DNA from: Cellulomonas persica
GTDB taxonomy: Bacteria; Actinomycetota; Actinomycetes; Actinomycetales; Cellulomonadaceae
Direction: 5' to 3'
NCBI RefSeq assembly: GCF_007989825.1
Contig: NZ_BJUA01000011.1
Span: 62,001-126,000 of the forward strand
Length of the DNA stretch: 64,000 bases
Shown here: positions 51,830 through 61,857 of the stretch, one piece after another
Numbering within the stretch: position 1 is the first letter of the stretch
How the letters are laid out: every line of letters begins with the position of its first letter
The notes under the pieces: generated by a model
Databases searched by the model: none
The model's input: only the letters and a program-made list of their open reading frames with translations
What the model was told of the DNA's origin: nothing
Program-made: the position numbers and the translations under genes

Positions 51830-52801
51830 CTAGAACCGCTCGGGGTAGCCGACGACGGGCGCGGAGACGTCGTCGAGTGCCTGCACGATCTCGTCGGGCA
51901 GCTCGAGGTCGAGCGACGTGAGCGCACCGCGCAGCTGGGCCGCCGTGCGCGCACCCACGATCGCGGACGCGACGCGCTCGCGGCGCGCGAGCCACGCGAG
52001 AGCGACCTCGAGCGGCTGGCGCTGCAGACCGCCCGCCGCCATGACCACCGCGTCGACGACCGCGGACGCGTGCGCGGTCAGGTACGGCTGGACGAAGCCG
52101 GCAAGGTGCGGCGAGGCGGCACGCGAGTCGGCCGGGACGGTGCGACGGTACTTCCCGGTGAGGACCCCGCGGCCGAGCGGGGACCACGCGAGCACCCCGG
52201 CGCCCACGGCCCGCGCGGCGGGCACGACCTCGCGCTCGATCCCGCGCTGCAGCAACGAGTACTCCATCTCGACCGCGGCCAGGCCCACGCGGTCCCGCAC
52301 GTCGTCGAGCAGCCCCGCGAGCAGCGCGACCTGCCAGCCCGCGTGGTTCGACACGCCGACGTACCGCGCGCGCCCGGACACGACCGCCTGCCGGAGCGCG
52401 GACGCGGTCTCCTCGAGCGGCGTGCGGGGGTCGGGGGACTGCACGAGGAACAGGTCGACGTGGTCGGTGCCGAGGCGCGCCAGCGAGGCGTCGAGCGACG
52501 CGAGGAGGCCGCCGCGCGAGGCGTCGACGACCGGCCCGGTCGACGTCCGGCGGACGCCCGCCTTGGTGCACAGCACGAGCTCGTCGCGCGCGACGACCGT
52601 GCCGATCAGCGAGCCCAGGAGCTCCTCGGCGCCGCCCTCGGCGTACGACGCCGACGTGTCGACGAGCGTGCCGCCCGCGGCGACGAGCTCGCGCAGCTGC
52701 TCGGCAGCCTCGTGCTCGTCGGTGTCGCGGCTCCAGGTCATGGTGCCCAGGCCGATGCGCGAGACGCGCAAGCCCGTGCGGCCGACGTGACGATGCTCCA
52801 T
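51830..52801 (-). CDS. Aldo/keto reductase
   Basis: A 323-residue NADPH-dependent aldo/keto reductase. The TIM-barrel pattern is clear: VGRTGLRVSRIGLGTMTWSRD, catalytic Asp in GGTLVDTSASYAEGGAEE (Tyr four residues later), Lys in LVLCTKAG, VDLFLVQSPDPRTPLEET, AVEMEYSLLQRG, AWSPLGRGVLTGKYR and the cofactor-binding IVGARTAAQL. It resembles the YghZ/Kv-beta group; the substrate is unknown. TAGGGT (52810-52815, minus strand) lies eight bases upstream of the ATG with no ribosome-binding site, predicting a leaderless transcript. It is divergent from uppP. Confidence 0.92.
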   Translation of the reverse strand: MEHRHVGRTGLRVSRIGLGTMTWSRDTDEHEAAEQLRELVAAGGTLVDTSASYAEGGAEELLGSLIGTVVARDELVLCTKAGVRRTSTGPVVDASRGGLLASLDASLARLGTDHVDLFLVQSPDPRTPLEETASALRQAVVSGRARYVGVSNHAGWQVALLAGLLDDVRDRVGLAAVEMEYSLLQRGIEREVVPAARAVGAGVLAWSPLGRGVLTGKYRRTVPADSRAASPHLAGFVQPYLTAHASAVVDAVVMAAGGLQRQPLEVALAWLARRERVASAIVGARTAAQLRGALTSLDLELPDEIVQALDDVSAPVVGYPERF

Positions 52802-52886
52802 GGGCCGCCACCCTAGTCGGACGACACAGCAGGTCGACGCCGCGTCGGGGCCGTCCCGAGAGCCGGTCGGGATATCGTGACCGCCC

Positions 52887-53780
52887 GTGGCAGACATCAG
52901 CGGGTTCGACGCGATCATCCTCGGTCTGGTGCAGGGGCTCACGGAGTTCCTGCCGGTCTCGTCGAGCGCGCACCTGCGGATCGTCGGCGACCTGCTCGGG
53001 GGAGACCCCGGGGCTGCGTTCACGGCGATCACCCAGCTCGGCACCGAGACCGCGGTGCTCCTGTACTTCCGTCGGGACATCGCGCGCATCGTCAGCGCAT
53101 GGTGGTTCGCGCTGCGCGGCCGGTACGGGACGGACCTGCGCGCCCGCCTCGGCGCGCCCGCCGGCCGGCGGGCCGACCACGACGCGCTCATGGCCTGGTT
53201 CATCGCGCTCGGCACCGTGCCGATCGTCGTGCTGGGCGTGGCGTTCCAGGACCGGATCGAGCACACGTTCCGCAACCTCTGGCTCGTCGCGCTGACCCTG
53301 GCGGGCTTCGCACTCGTGCTGGGCTGGGCGGACAAGATCAGCACGCGCTCCAAGCCGCTCGAGGAGCTGACCGCACGCGACGCGATCCAGTACGGCTTCT
53401 GGCAGGCGCTCGCGCTCATCCCCGGGGTGTCCCGCTCGGGCGGCACGATCACGGGCGGTCTGCTCATGGGGTACACGCGCGAGGCCGCGGCGCGGTACTC
53501 GTTCCTGCTCGCGATCCCCGCGGTGTTCGGCTCGGGGCTGTTCCAGCTCGTGAAGTCGCTCGACGACTTCGGCAAGGCGGGCGAGCCCGGCTTCGGGGTC
53601 ACGCTGATCGCCACGGTCGTCGCGTTCTTCGTCGGCTACCTCGTGATCATCGCGTTCCTGAAGATCGTCTCGACGTTCAGCTACAAGCCGTTCGTGTACT
53701 ACCGGCTCGGCCTGGCCGCGCTCGTCGTGATCCTGCTCCTGACCGGCGTGGTCGACGCCAACCCGGCGACGACGACCTGA
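52887..53780 (+). CDS. uppP: Undecaprenyl-diphosphatase UppP (BacA)
   Basis: A 297-residue integral membrane enzyme that recycles the cell-wall carrier lipid by removing a phosphate from undecaprenyl diphosphate, giving bacitracin tolerance. Both signatures are intact: [18 protein letters not shown] at the N-terminus and [18 protein letters not shown], holding the catalytic Glu and Arg. About eight membrane helices. GTG start, eight bases after TATCGT (52873-52878), leaderless layout. Convergent with corA. Confidence 0.97.
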   Translation: MADISGFDAIILGLVQGLTEFLPVSSSAHLRIVGDLLGGDPGAAFTAITQLGTETAVLLYFRRDIARIVSAWWFALRGRYGTDLRARLGAPAGRRADHDALMAWFIALGTVPIVVLGVAFQDRIEHTFRNLWLVALTLAGFALVLGWADKISTRSKPLEELTARDAIQYGFWQALALIPGVSRSGGTITGGLLMGYTREAAARYSFLLAIPAVFGSGLFQLVKSLDDFGKAGEPGFGVTLIATVVAFFVGYLVIIAFLKIVSTFSYKPFVYYRLGLAALVVILLLTGVVDANPATTT

Positions 53781-53792
53781 CGCGCCCGCGGG

Positions 53793-54833
<1,041 letters not shown>

Positions 54834-54891
54834 GGCCCGATTCTGGCGCTCGCACCGCGAGAGTGCCGCACGAGCAGGCTCGCCACGCCGT

Positions 54892-54897
54892 TAGGCT
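54892..54897 (+). promoter_or_regulatory. -10 element of leaderless mshC transcript
   Basis: TAGGCT is followed by six bases and then the GTG start of mshC, leaving no space for a ribosome-binding site. It is a clear example of the leaderless pattern in this window. Confidence 0.55.
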
Positions 54898-54903
54898 GCG
54901 CAC

Positions 54904-56163
54904 GTGCTCACCTGGCCGGCCCCGCAGATCCCTGAGCTCCCTGGCCGTGGCGGCCCCGTCCGCGTGCGTGACTCGTCCACGGGCGAGCTCGTGGTGGCGG
55001 CCCCCGGGACCGACGTCTCGCTCTACGTGTGCGGCATCACGCCGTACGACGCGACCCACATCGGCCACGCCGCGACGTACCTGGCGTTCGACGTGCTCGG
55101 CCGCGCCTGGCGCGACGAGGGCAAGCGCGTGCGCTACGCGTCCAACGTGACCGACGTCGACGACCCGCTGCTCGAGCGCGCGACCGCGACGGGCGTCGAC
55201 TGGCGCGAGCTGGCCGCGCAGCAGGTCGCGCTCTACAGCGAGGACATGACCGCGCTCGGCGTCGTCCCCCCGGACGCGTGGTCGGGCGTGGTCGAGTCCG
55301 TCGCGACGATCGTGACCGCCGTCGAGAAGCTCGTCGCGGACGGCGCGGCGTACGGCGTCCCGGTCCCGGACGGGCCGGGCGTGGACGTCTACGCCGACCT
55401 GTCGCGCGACGGCGCGTTCGGCACGGTCGCGCACCTCGACACGACGACGATGCTCGCGCTGTCCGCCGAGCGCGGCGGTGACCCCGACCGGGCCGGCAAG
55501 CGGTCGCCGCTCGACCCGCTGCTGTGGCGCGCCGAGCGCCCGGGCGAGCCGTCGTGGGACGGCGGGTCGCTCGGCCGCGGCCGGCCGGGCTGGCACATCG
55601 AGTGCGCCGTGATCGCGAGCGAGGCACTCGGTGCGTCGTTCGACGTCGAGGGCGGCGGGTCCGACCTGCTGTTCCCGCACCACGAGATGAGCACGTCCCA
55701 CCTCCGCGTGCTCAGCGGGGGGACCGGCGGCCGGGTGCACGTGCACGCGGGGATGGTCGCGCTCGACGGCGAGAAGATGAGCAAGTCGCGCGGCAACCTC
55801 GTGCTCGTCTCGCGGCTGCGCGAGCAGGGCGTCGACCCGATGGCGGTGCGGCTGGCGATCCTCGCGCACCGGTATCGCGACGACTGGGAGTGGACGGACG
55901 CGGTGCTCGCGCGCGGCGTGACACGGCTCGAGACGTGGCGGCGGGCGATGTCCGGCAACGGCGGCGTCGACGCGGCACCCGTGCTCGCCGCGGTGCGGGC
56001 CGCGGTGGCCGACGACCTCGACACGCCGACCGCGCTGGCCGTGGTGGACGACTGGGCGGCGCGCACGATCGCCGAGTCGCAGGCCGGCGGTGCGGGCTTC
56101 GTCGAGGGCGCGCCCGGCGTGGTCGCGCGCACGGTCGACGCGCTGCTCGGCGTGCGTCTCTGA
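54904..56163 (+). CDS. mshC: Mycothiol ligase MshC
   Basis: A 419-residue cysteine:1-D-myo-inosityl 2-amino-2-deoxy-alpha-D-glucopyranoside ligase, which adds cysteine to GlcN-Ins in mycothiol synthesis. It is a paralogue of cysteinyl-tRNA synthetase. The zinc Cys and HIGH motif are in YVCGITPYDATHIGHAATYL (near residue 50), GWHIECAVIASEALGASFDVEGGGSDLLFPHHE is intact, and the KMSKS loop is KMSKSRGNLV (about 290). The short C-terminus without a tRNA-binding domain and the HAGMVALDGEKMSKS context identify MshC rather than CysS. This marks the organism as a mycothiol-producing actinomycete. Confidence 0.96.
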   Translation: MLTWPAPQIPELPGRGGPVRVRDSSTGELVVAAPGTDVSLYVCGITPYDATHIGHAATYLAFDVLGRAWRDEGKRVRYASNVTDVDDPLLERATATGVDWRELAAQQVALYSEDMTALGVVPPDAWSGVVESVATIVTAVEKLVADGAAYGVPVPDGPGVDVYADLSRDGAFGTVAHLDTTTMLALSAERGGDPDRAGKRSPLDPLLWRAERPGEPSWDGGSLGRGRPGWHIECAVIASEALGASFDVEGGGSDLLFPHHEMSTSHLRVLSGGTGGRVHVHAGMVALDGEKMSKSRGNLVLVSRLREQGVDPMAVRLAILAHRYRDDWEWTDAVLARGVTRLETWRRAMSGNGGVDAAPVLAAVRAAVADDLDTPTALAVVDDWAARTIAESQAGGAGFVEGAPGVVARTVDALLGVRL

Positions 56164-56245
56164 CGGCGGAAGCGACGGCTGCGGCAGTGACGACGACGCC
56201 CCGAGCCGACGCGGACGGCGCTCAGGCGCGCGGCGAGGTCAGGCC

Positions 56246-57103
56246 TCAGGCGTTGCCGGTGCCCTTGTCACGACGACGCAGGTAGCGCTCGAACTCCTGC
56301 GCGATGGCCTCGCCCGACGCCTCGGGCAGGTCCGCGGTGTCCTTGGCCTCCTCGAGCTGACGCACGTACTCGCCGATCTCGCCGTCCTCACCCGCCAGCT
56401 CGTCGACGCCCTGCTGCCACGCCGCCGCCTCGTCGGGCAGGTCGCCCGTCGCGATGGGCTCGCCGAGGATCTCCTCGAGACGGCGCAGGAGCGCCAGCGT
56501 CGCCTTGGGCGACGGCGGGTGCGCGACGTAGTGCGGCACCGCGGCCCACAGCGACATCGCGGCGAGCCCGCGGGCGGCGGCCTCGTGCTGGAGCACCCCG
56601 ACGATCCCCGTGGGCCCCTCGTACGTGCTCGGCTCGATGTCGAGCAGCCGGCGCAGCGCCGGGTCCTCCGAGGTCGCGGTGATCGGGATGGGCCGGCTGT
56701 GCGGCACGTCGGCGAGCAGCGCGCCGACCGTCACGACCGTGTCCACCTCGAGCGTCGCCGCGATGTCGAGCAGCTCGTGGCTGTACCGACGCCACCGCAT
56801 CGACGGCTCGATGCCGTGCACCAGGACCACGCGCCGACCGGACCGCGGCGCGGTCGCTACCGCGACCGCCGTCGTCGGCCACGTGATCTCCCGCTCGCCG
56901 TCCGCCCCCACGCTCACGTGCGGGCGGTTGACCTGGAAGTCGTGGTACTCCTCGGGGTCGAGCTCGTCCACGTGCTCGGCGCCCCACACGTCGTGCAGGT
57001 GCTCGAGCGCGTGCGTGGCGGCGGCCCCGGCGTCGTTCCATCCCTCGAACGCGGCGAGGAGGATCGTTCGACCGGCGGGCAGCTCCGACGTGGGTTCAGT
57101 CAC
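56246..57103 (-). CDS. PAC2-family protein
   Basis: A 285-residue PAC2 (proteasome assembly chaperone 2-like) protein. Typical stretches: RTILLAAFEGWNDAGAAATHALEHL, YHDFQVNRPHVSV, RVVLVHGIEPSMRWRRYSHELLDIAA, VTVGALLADVPHSRPIPITATSED and GIVGVLQHEAAARGLAAMSLWAAVPHYVAHPPSPKATLALLRRLE. Function in bacteria is uncertain, but the gene is regularly near the proteasome locus in actinomycetes, as here. GTG start, six bases after TACCCT (57110-57115, minus strand), leaderless layout. Confidence 0.93.
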   Translation of the reverse strand: MTEPTSELPAGRTILLAAFEGWNDAGAAATHALEHLHDVWGAEHVDELDPEEYHDFQVNRPHVSVGADGEREITWPTTAVAVATAPRSGRRVVLVHGIEPSMRWRRYSHELLDIAATLEVDTVVTVGALLADVPHSRPIPITATSEDPALRRLLDIEPSTYEGPTGIVGVLQHEAAARGLAAMSLWAAVPHYVAHPPSPKATLALLRRLEEILGEPIATGDLPDEAAAWQQGVDELAGEDGEIGEYVRQLEEAKDTADLPEASGEAIAQEFERYLRRRDKGTGNA

Positions 57104-57192
57104 ACGTCCAGGGTAGGCCGCGCTCCCGTCGGCGGCCGTGACGGCGAACCGAGCGTCCCGGTGTGGCGTCCCTCACCTGCGCGAACGCCCGG

Positions 57193-57483
57193 TCAGCGGC
57201 GGCGTCCGCCCGCGATCACGGGCCCCGAGAACAGCGCGATCCCCAGCACGAAGCCGAAGTCGTACCAGTTCCCGTTGTTGTCCACCTCGTAGATCGACAC
57301 CGTGTCGGTGAACAGCGACACGACGAACGTGATCGGCAGGATCACGCCGTGCCACAGCCCCCACCAGAAGTTCGCGCCGCTCGCGCTCTGCTCGGCGTTC
57401 GCCCCCGCAGCGCACGCGCTCAGCAGCAGGAGCACCCCGGTCGCGACGACGAGCCAGGTCGCCCCACGTCGTCCAGCGGACAT
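57193..57483 (-). CDS. Small lipoprotein/membrane protein of unknown function
   Basis: A 96-residue protein with a signal peptide and lipobox (VLLLLSAC) and a second hydrophobic part (FWWGLWHGVILPITFVVSLF). The segment SIYEVDNNGNWYDFGFVLGIALFSG is conserved in many actinobacterial small membrane proteins of this kind. No function is known. ATG start with a GGGAGGTGGGG-like ribosome-binding site upstream. Confidence 0.8.
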   Translation of the reverse strand: MSAGRRGATWLVVATGVLLLLSACAAGANAEQSASGANFWWGLWHGVILPITFVVSLFTDTVSIYEVDNNGNWYDFGFVLGIALFSGPVIAGGRRR

Positions 57484-57630
57484 CGCCCCACCTCCCAGAC
57501 CCTGTGCCACCAGTGAACCGCGCACCGGACGGCCGCGGATAGGGTCGACCGCAAGCTCGCCCAGCCCGGACACGCGAGCTGCCCCCTGCGCCTGCACGCG
57601 CGGGCAACCGGACGACCTCACGGAGACGCC

Positions 57631-58353
57631 TTGGCCAACCCGCGCACGACCTGGACCTCCGGCGCGACGGACGACGCCGCGCGTCCGCTCCCGGCCGCGG
57701 TGCTCTGGGACATGGACGGCACCCTCATCGACACCGAGCCGTTGTGGATGGCTGCCGAGATCGAGCTCACGTCCCGGTTCGGCGTGACGTGGACCGCGCA
57801 GGATGCGACCGAGCTCGTGGGCTCCGCGATGGTGCACTCGGCGGGCGTGCTGCAGGCTCGGGGCGTGGACCTGCCGGTCACGACGATCGTCGACGAGCTG
57901 ACCGCGTCGGTCGCCCGCGCCGTCACGCGACGTGTCCCGTGGCAGCCCGGCGCGCGCGACGCGCTCGAGACCCTGAGGGTCGCAGGGGTCCCGCTCGCGC
58001 TCGTGACCTCGTCGTACCGGCCGCTCGCCGAACCGTTCGCCGTCGCCGCGGGCGTGTTCGACGTCGTCGTCTCCGGTGACGACGTCACGCGCGCCAAGCC
58101 GGACCCCGAGCCCTACGTGCTCGCGGCCCGCATGCTCGGCGTGCCGGTCGCGCGCTGCGTCGCCGTCGAGGACTCGCGTTCGGGGATCGCCTCGGCGCTC
58201 GCGTCCGGGGCGCGCACGCTCGCGGTCGACGGCGTGCAGCAGGTCGCCGACCGACCGGGTCTCAGCCGCATCCGGTCGCTGCGCGACCTCACGCTGGACG
58301 TGCTGCGTGACCTCGCGGCCGGCGTGGTGCTCGAGGTCCCGCCGACCCGCTGA
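57631..58353 (+). CDS. HAD-family phosphatase/phosphoglucomutase-like
   Basis: A 240-residue HAD hydrolase of the beta-phosphoglucomutase/phosphatase subgroup. Motif I is LWDMDGTLIDTEPLW (nucleophile and acid/base Asp), motif II LALVTSSYR, motif III Lys in ARAKPDPEPYVLAARMLGV, motif IV VAVEDSRSGIASALASGA. The helical cap is between motifs I and II. Substrate unknown. The start is TTG, with CGGAG at good spacing; no ATG or GTG fits. It is a constant neighbour of the proteasome locus in related genomes. Confidence 0.9.
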   Translation: MANPRTTWTSGATDDAARPLPAAVLWDMDGTLIDTEPLWMAAEIELTSRFGVTWTAQDATELVGSAMVHSAGVLQARGVDLPVTTIVDELTASVARAVTRRVPWQPGARDALETLRVAGVPLALVTSSYRPLAEPFAVAAGVFDVVVSGDDVTRAKPDPEPYVLAARMLGVPVARCVAVEDSRSGIASALASGARTLAVDGVQQVADRPGLSRIRSLRDLTLDVLRDLAAGVVLEVPPTR

Positions 58354-58369
58354 CGTCCGGGGGGCCACG

Positions 58370-59326
58370 TCAGGAGGCGGCAGCCGCACCCGGACGCACC
58401 CCGGTCGCGCGCTCGACCGCGTCGGGGTCGGCGAGCGGGGGAGTGCCGCCGTACTCGGGGCAGTGGGCGCGGAAGGAGCACCAGTCGCACAGCCTGGAGC
58501 GGCGCGTGCGCCAGTCGTCGGCACGCGCGGCCTCCTGGATGCCGGCCCAGATCGAGCGGATGCGGGCCTCGAACGTCAGCATCTCCGGCTCGGTCGGCTC
58601 GTGCTGGAGCATCGTGCCGTCGCCGAGGTACTCGAGCTGCAGCCGCTTGGGCAGCACCCCGCGCGTGCGCCACAGGACGTACGCGTAGAACCGCATCTGG
58701 AACAGCGCCGAGCTCTCGTACCCCGAGCGCGGTGACTTGCCGGTCTTGTAGTCGACGACCCGGACCCAGCCGTTGGGCGCGACGTCGATACGGTCGACGA
58801 TCCCGCGCAGCTGCGGGCCGTCGTCGAGCTCGGTGACCACGTACAGCTCGCGCTCGGCGGGCTCGAGGCGCGTCGGGTCCTCGAGCGTGAAGTACGTCGC
58901 GAGCAGCGCCCGCGCCGAGTCGAGCCAGTCGGACAGCGCGCCCTCGTCGGCGAACAGCTCGGCGACCCGCGCGTCCTGCTCGCGCAGGGCCGCCCACTGC
59001 TCGGGCAGCAGGGCGTGCGCGGCCTCGAGCGTGCGCTCGACCGACGGCAGGCCGAACAGGTGCTCGAGGACCGCGTGCACGAGCGTCCCGCGCGCCGCGG
59101 CCGGGCTGGGCGGCTCGGGGAGCCGGTCGATCGTGCGGAAGCGGAAGAGCAGCGGGCACTGCAGGAAGTCACCCGCGCGCGACGGCGACAGCCCGGGCCG
59201 CAGCGCGGGACGCTCGGCCGCCTCGACCGGACCCGGCTCGAGCGCAGGGCCGGCAGGCTCGCTCACGAGAGCGCCGGGCTCGGCCGGGCGCGCGGCAGGG
59301 TCGACGAGGGAGGAGGGTGACGTCAC
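58370..59326 (-). CDS. RecB/Cas4-like PD-(D/E)XK nuclease with Fe-S cluster motif
   Basis: A 318-residue nuclease of the RecB-family exonuclease type. The start of the fold is LRPGLSPSRAGDFLQCPLLFRFRTIDRLPEP, followed by ARGTLVHAVLEHLF (His), then GIVDRIDVAPNGWVRVVDYKTGKSP with the catalytic Asp...Asp-Tyr-Lys. Four cysteines, one in FLQCPL and three in LCDWCSFRAHCPEYG, match the AddB/Cas4 iron-sulfur staple. A proline/glutamate-rich 40-residue N-terminus precedes the domain. GTG start, six bases after TACGCT (59333-59338, minus strand). Likely a DNA repair or processing role; no CRISPR array is near. Confidence 0.92.
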   Translation of the reverse strand: MTSPSSLVDPAARPAEPGALVSEPAGPALEPGPVEAAERPALRPGLSPSRAGDFLQCPLLFRFRTIDRLPEPPSPAAARGTLVHAVLEHLFGLPSVERTLEAAHALLPEQWAALREQDARVAELFADEGALSDWLDSARALLATYFTLEDPTRLEPAERELYVVTELDDGPQLRGIVDRIDVAPNGWVRVVDYKTGKSPRSGYESSALFQMRFYAYVLWRTRGVLPKRLQLEYLGDGTMLQHEPTEPEMLTFEARIRSIWAGIQEAARADDWRTRRSRLCDWCSFRAHCPEYGGTPPLADPDAVERATGVRPGAAAAS

Positions 59327-59402
59327 GGTGCGAGCGTAGGCGCGTGCACCCACAGCCCCGGGCACGCGCGGTCGGCGCGGCGCGGGCGCCTAGGCTGGCC
59401 GC

Positions 59403-60542
59403 GTGAGCAGCACCCGCACACCCTCGCGCCGGACCGCCAGCGGCTGGGTCATCGGTCACGTCGCCGGCGCGCCGGTGATCGTCGCGCCGACCTGGCTGAT
59501 CGCCGTCGCCGTGCTCACGGTGCTGTCCGTGCCCGCGGCGCGCGCCCTGACCGGGCTCGACGGGTCGGCCGTGTGGGTCGTCGCGCTCGCCTTCGTCGTG
59601 CTGCTGTTCGCCTCGGTGTTCCTGCACGAGGTCGCGCACGGGCTGGTGGCACGCGCCCGCGGGCAGGAACCGCACGAGTTCGTGCTGACCCTGTGGGGCG
59701 GGCACACCGCGTTCGGCGGACCCGCCCCGACGCCCGCGACCAACGCGATCGTCGCGATCGTCGGGCCCGTGGTGAACCTCGCGCTGGCCGCGGTGTTCGG
59801 CGGCCTGCTCGCGCTCGACGTCGTGCCGCGCGGCACGGTGCTCTGGGCGCTGCTGTGGTCGGGCGCGGTCACCAACGGCTTCGTCGGCGTGTTCAACCTG
59901 CTCCCCGGCCTTCCGCTGGACGGCGGTCGGGTGCTCGAGGCCGCGGTCTGGGCCGCGACCAGGAGCCGCTACACCGGCACGGTGGCCGCGGGCTGGGTGG
60001 GCCGCGTCGTCGCCGTGGGCGTCGTCGCCTGGGCGCTGCTCGGGCCGCTCAACGCGAACGCCGAGTCCTTCACCGACGTCGTGTGGGCCGTCGTCATCGG
60101 CGCGTTCCTGTGGGCGGGGGCGTCCGCGGCGATCCGCGGCGCGCGAGCCCAGCGCAACGTCGACGGCGTCACGGTCGCGTCCGTCGGGCATGCCGCCGTG
60201 ACCGTCGGTCACGGGGACTCCCTCGCGCACGCCGGAGCGGCCGCTGCGGCCGCGGGGGTGCAGGACGTCGTCGTGCTCGCGCCCGACGGTCGTCCCGCCG
60301 CCTACGTGGACCGGGCCGCGGCGGCGAGCGTCCCGCCGCACGCCGCGGGCTCGACGGCCGTCACGGCCGTCAGCGTGCCCCTGCCCGTCGGCGCGACCGT
60401 CGACGGCACCCTCGTCGGACAGGCGCTCCTGGCCGACCTGGCGCGCGCCACGCGGCTGTCGCCCGTGGTCGTCGCGCTCGTCGACGGACGCGTCACCGGG
60501 CTCGTCCGGGCGACCGACGTGATCGCCGCGATCCGCGCGTGA
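59403..60542 (+). CDS. Site-2 protease (M50) with CBS-like tail
   Basis: A 379-residue intramembrane zinc protease of the Rip3/S2P type with CBS domains. The zinc motif is SVFLHEVAHGLVARARG, and the third ligand is in NLLPGLPLDGGRVLEAAVW. Six or so membrane segments are visible. The C-terminal 150 residues form a degenerate CBS pair (VASVGHAAVTVGHGDSLAHAGAAAAAAG; VVALVDGRVTGLVRATDVIAAI). It would cleave membrane-anchored regulators such as anti-sigma factors; the target is unknown. GTG start, six bases after TAGGCT (59391-59396). Confidence 0.94.
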   Translation: MSSTRTPSRRTASGWVIGHVAGAPVIVAPTWLIAVAVLTVLSVPAARALTGLDGSAVWVVALAFVVLLFASVFLHEVAHGLVARARGQEPHEFVLTLWGGHTAFGGPAPTPATNAIVAIVGPVVNLALAAVFGGLLALDVVPRGTVLWALLWSGAVTNGFVGVFNLLPGLPLDGGRVLEAAVWAATRSRYTGTVAAGWVGRVVAVGVVAWALLGPLNANAESFTDVVWAVVIGAFLWAGASAAIRGARAQRNVDGVTVASVGHAAVTVGHGDSLAHAGAAAAAAGVQDVVVLAPDGRPAAYVDRAAAASVPPHAAGSTAVTAVSVPLPVGATVDGTLVGQALLADLARATRLSPVVVALVDGRVTGLVRATDVIAAIRA

Positions 60543-60588
60543 GGGCTGCGGTCCGCGCGACGCCGCCCGGCACCTAGACTCGACCGCC

Positions 60589-61611
60589 GTGACGACCACG
60601 CCCGGACCCCGCCCGCCCGCCACCGGCGCCGACCTGCGCCGCGGCCCGTTCCGCGTGGGTGACCGGGTGCAGCTCACCGACCCACGCGGGCGCCTGCACA
60701 CCATCACGCTCGCCCCCGGCGGCACGTTCCACACGCACCGCGGCTACTTCCGGCACGAGGAGCTCATCGGCGCGCCCGAGGGCACGGTCGTCGTGAGCAG
60801 CGGCGACGTCGAGTACCTCGCGCTGCGGCCGCTGCTCGCGGACCACGTCCTGTCGATGCCGCGCGGCGCGGCCGTCGTCTACCCCAAGGACGCGGGGCAG
60901 ATCGTCACGATGGCGGACATCTACCCGGGTGCCGTCGTCGTCGAGGCGGGCGTCGGCTCGGGTGCCCTGACGATGTCGCTGCTGCGCGCGGTCGGCGACT
61001 CGGGCTCGCTGCACTCGATCGAGCGGCGTGAGGACTTCGCGGACATCGCGCGCGGCAACGTCGAGGGCTTCTTCGGCGGCCCGCACCCCGCGTGGCAGCT
61101 CTCGGTCGGTGACCTCGCCGACGTGCTGCCCACCGTCGCCGCGCCGGGGTCCGTCGACCGCGTGGTCCTGGACATGCTCGCGCCGTGGGAGAACCTCGAG
61201 GTCGTCGCCGACGCGCTCGCGCCCGGCGGTGTGCTCATCTGCTACGTCGCGACGACGACGCAGCTGTCGCGGCTCGCCGAGGACGTGCGCACCGACGGCC
61301 GGTACACCGAGCCCGCCGCGTGGGAGTCGATGGTGCGCGGCTGGCACCTCGAAGGCCTGTCGGTCCGGCCCGAGCACCGCATGATCGGCCACACGGGCTT
61401 CCTGCTCACGACGCGCCGGCTCGCCGACGGCGTCGAGGCGCCCGTGCGTCGGCGTCGACCCGCGAAGGGCGCGTACCCGGTGGCTCCCGACGGCGCACCG
61501 GTCGAGGACGCCGAGCTGTGGACGCCCGAGGCGCTGGGCGAGCGCGAGACCTCGCCCAAGAAGGTGCGTCGTGCGCAGCGCGACGCCCACCCGGAGCGCT
61601 CCGAGTCCTAG
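60589..61611 (+). CDS. trmI: tRNA (adenine-58-N1)-methyltransferase TrmI
   Basis: A 340-residue SAM-dependent methyltransferase that makes m1A58 in the T loop of tRNAs. The N-terminal domain carries GPFRVGDRVQLTDPRGRLHTITLAPGGTFHTHRGYFRHEELIG. The SAM motif is VVVEAGVGSGALTMSLLRAVG with acidic partner LHSIERREDFADIARGN, and the catalytic Asp lies in VDRVVLDMLAPWENLE. The C-terminal 50 residues are a charged tail. GTG start, eight bases after TAGACT (60575-60580). It is the standard neighbour of the proteasome ATPase gene in actinomycetes. Confidence 0.96.
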   Translation: MTTTPGPRPPATGADLRRGPFRVGDRVQLTDPRGRLHTITLAPGGTFHTHRGYFRHEELIGAPEGTVVVSSGDVEYLALRPLLADHVLSMPRGAAVVYPKDAGQIVTMADIYPGAVVVEAGVGSGALTMSLLRAVGDSGSLHSIERREDFADIARGNVEGFFGGPHPAWQLSVGDLADVLPTVAAPGSVDRVVLDMLAPWENLEVVADALAPGGVLICYVATTTQLSRLAEDVRTDGRYTEPAAWESMVRGWHLEGLSVRPEHRMIGHTGFLLTTRRLADGVEAPVRRRRPAKGAYPVAPDGAPVEDAELWTPEALGERETSPKKVRRAQRDAHPERSES

Positions 61612-61842
61612 GTCCCGACGCGGGCGACGCTCCTGGCCGGCGACGTGCCAGGTGACGCCTGCGCCGGCTGACGGGGAGTCCGGTGACGGCTGCGCCTGGT
61701 GACGGTTGGGTCACGGCATGCGGACACCTCGGCATCCGACCTGCCGCTGGACCAGACTGGTGGTTAGGGTGGCGACCCCACGGTGAACGACAGGTGAGCC
61801 ACCCGGCACGGTGACCCACCCGGTGAGCCGAGGACCGACGCG

Positions 61843-61849
61843 AAGGAGG
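61843..61849 (+). promoter_or_regulatory. Ribosome-binding site of mpa
   Basis: AAGGAGG lies eight bases before the mpa ATG, a strong Shine-Dalgarno site unlike its leaderless neighbours. A TAGGGT -10 candidate lies at 61765-61770 without a clear -35. The rest of the 246-base gap (61612-61857) has only loose repeats of GTGACG. Confidence 0.6.
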
Positions 61850-61857
61850 CCGACGCG

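Noticed and set aside
48778..51954. A 1058-codon open frame on the minus strand opposite the surface-protein genes.
   Set aside because: Antisense shadow; composition dominated by Arg, Val, Asp and Gly without recognisable structure, and the plus strand carries a signal peptide and Ig repeats.
58370..59326. Cas4 as part of a CRISPR locus.
   Set aside because: The iron-sulfur nuclease resembles Cas4, but there are no repeats, Cas1 or Cas2 nearby, and its proteasome-locus neighbours are the standard setting of a RecB-like housekeeping gene.
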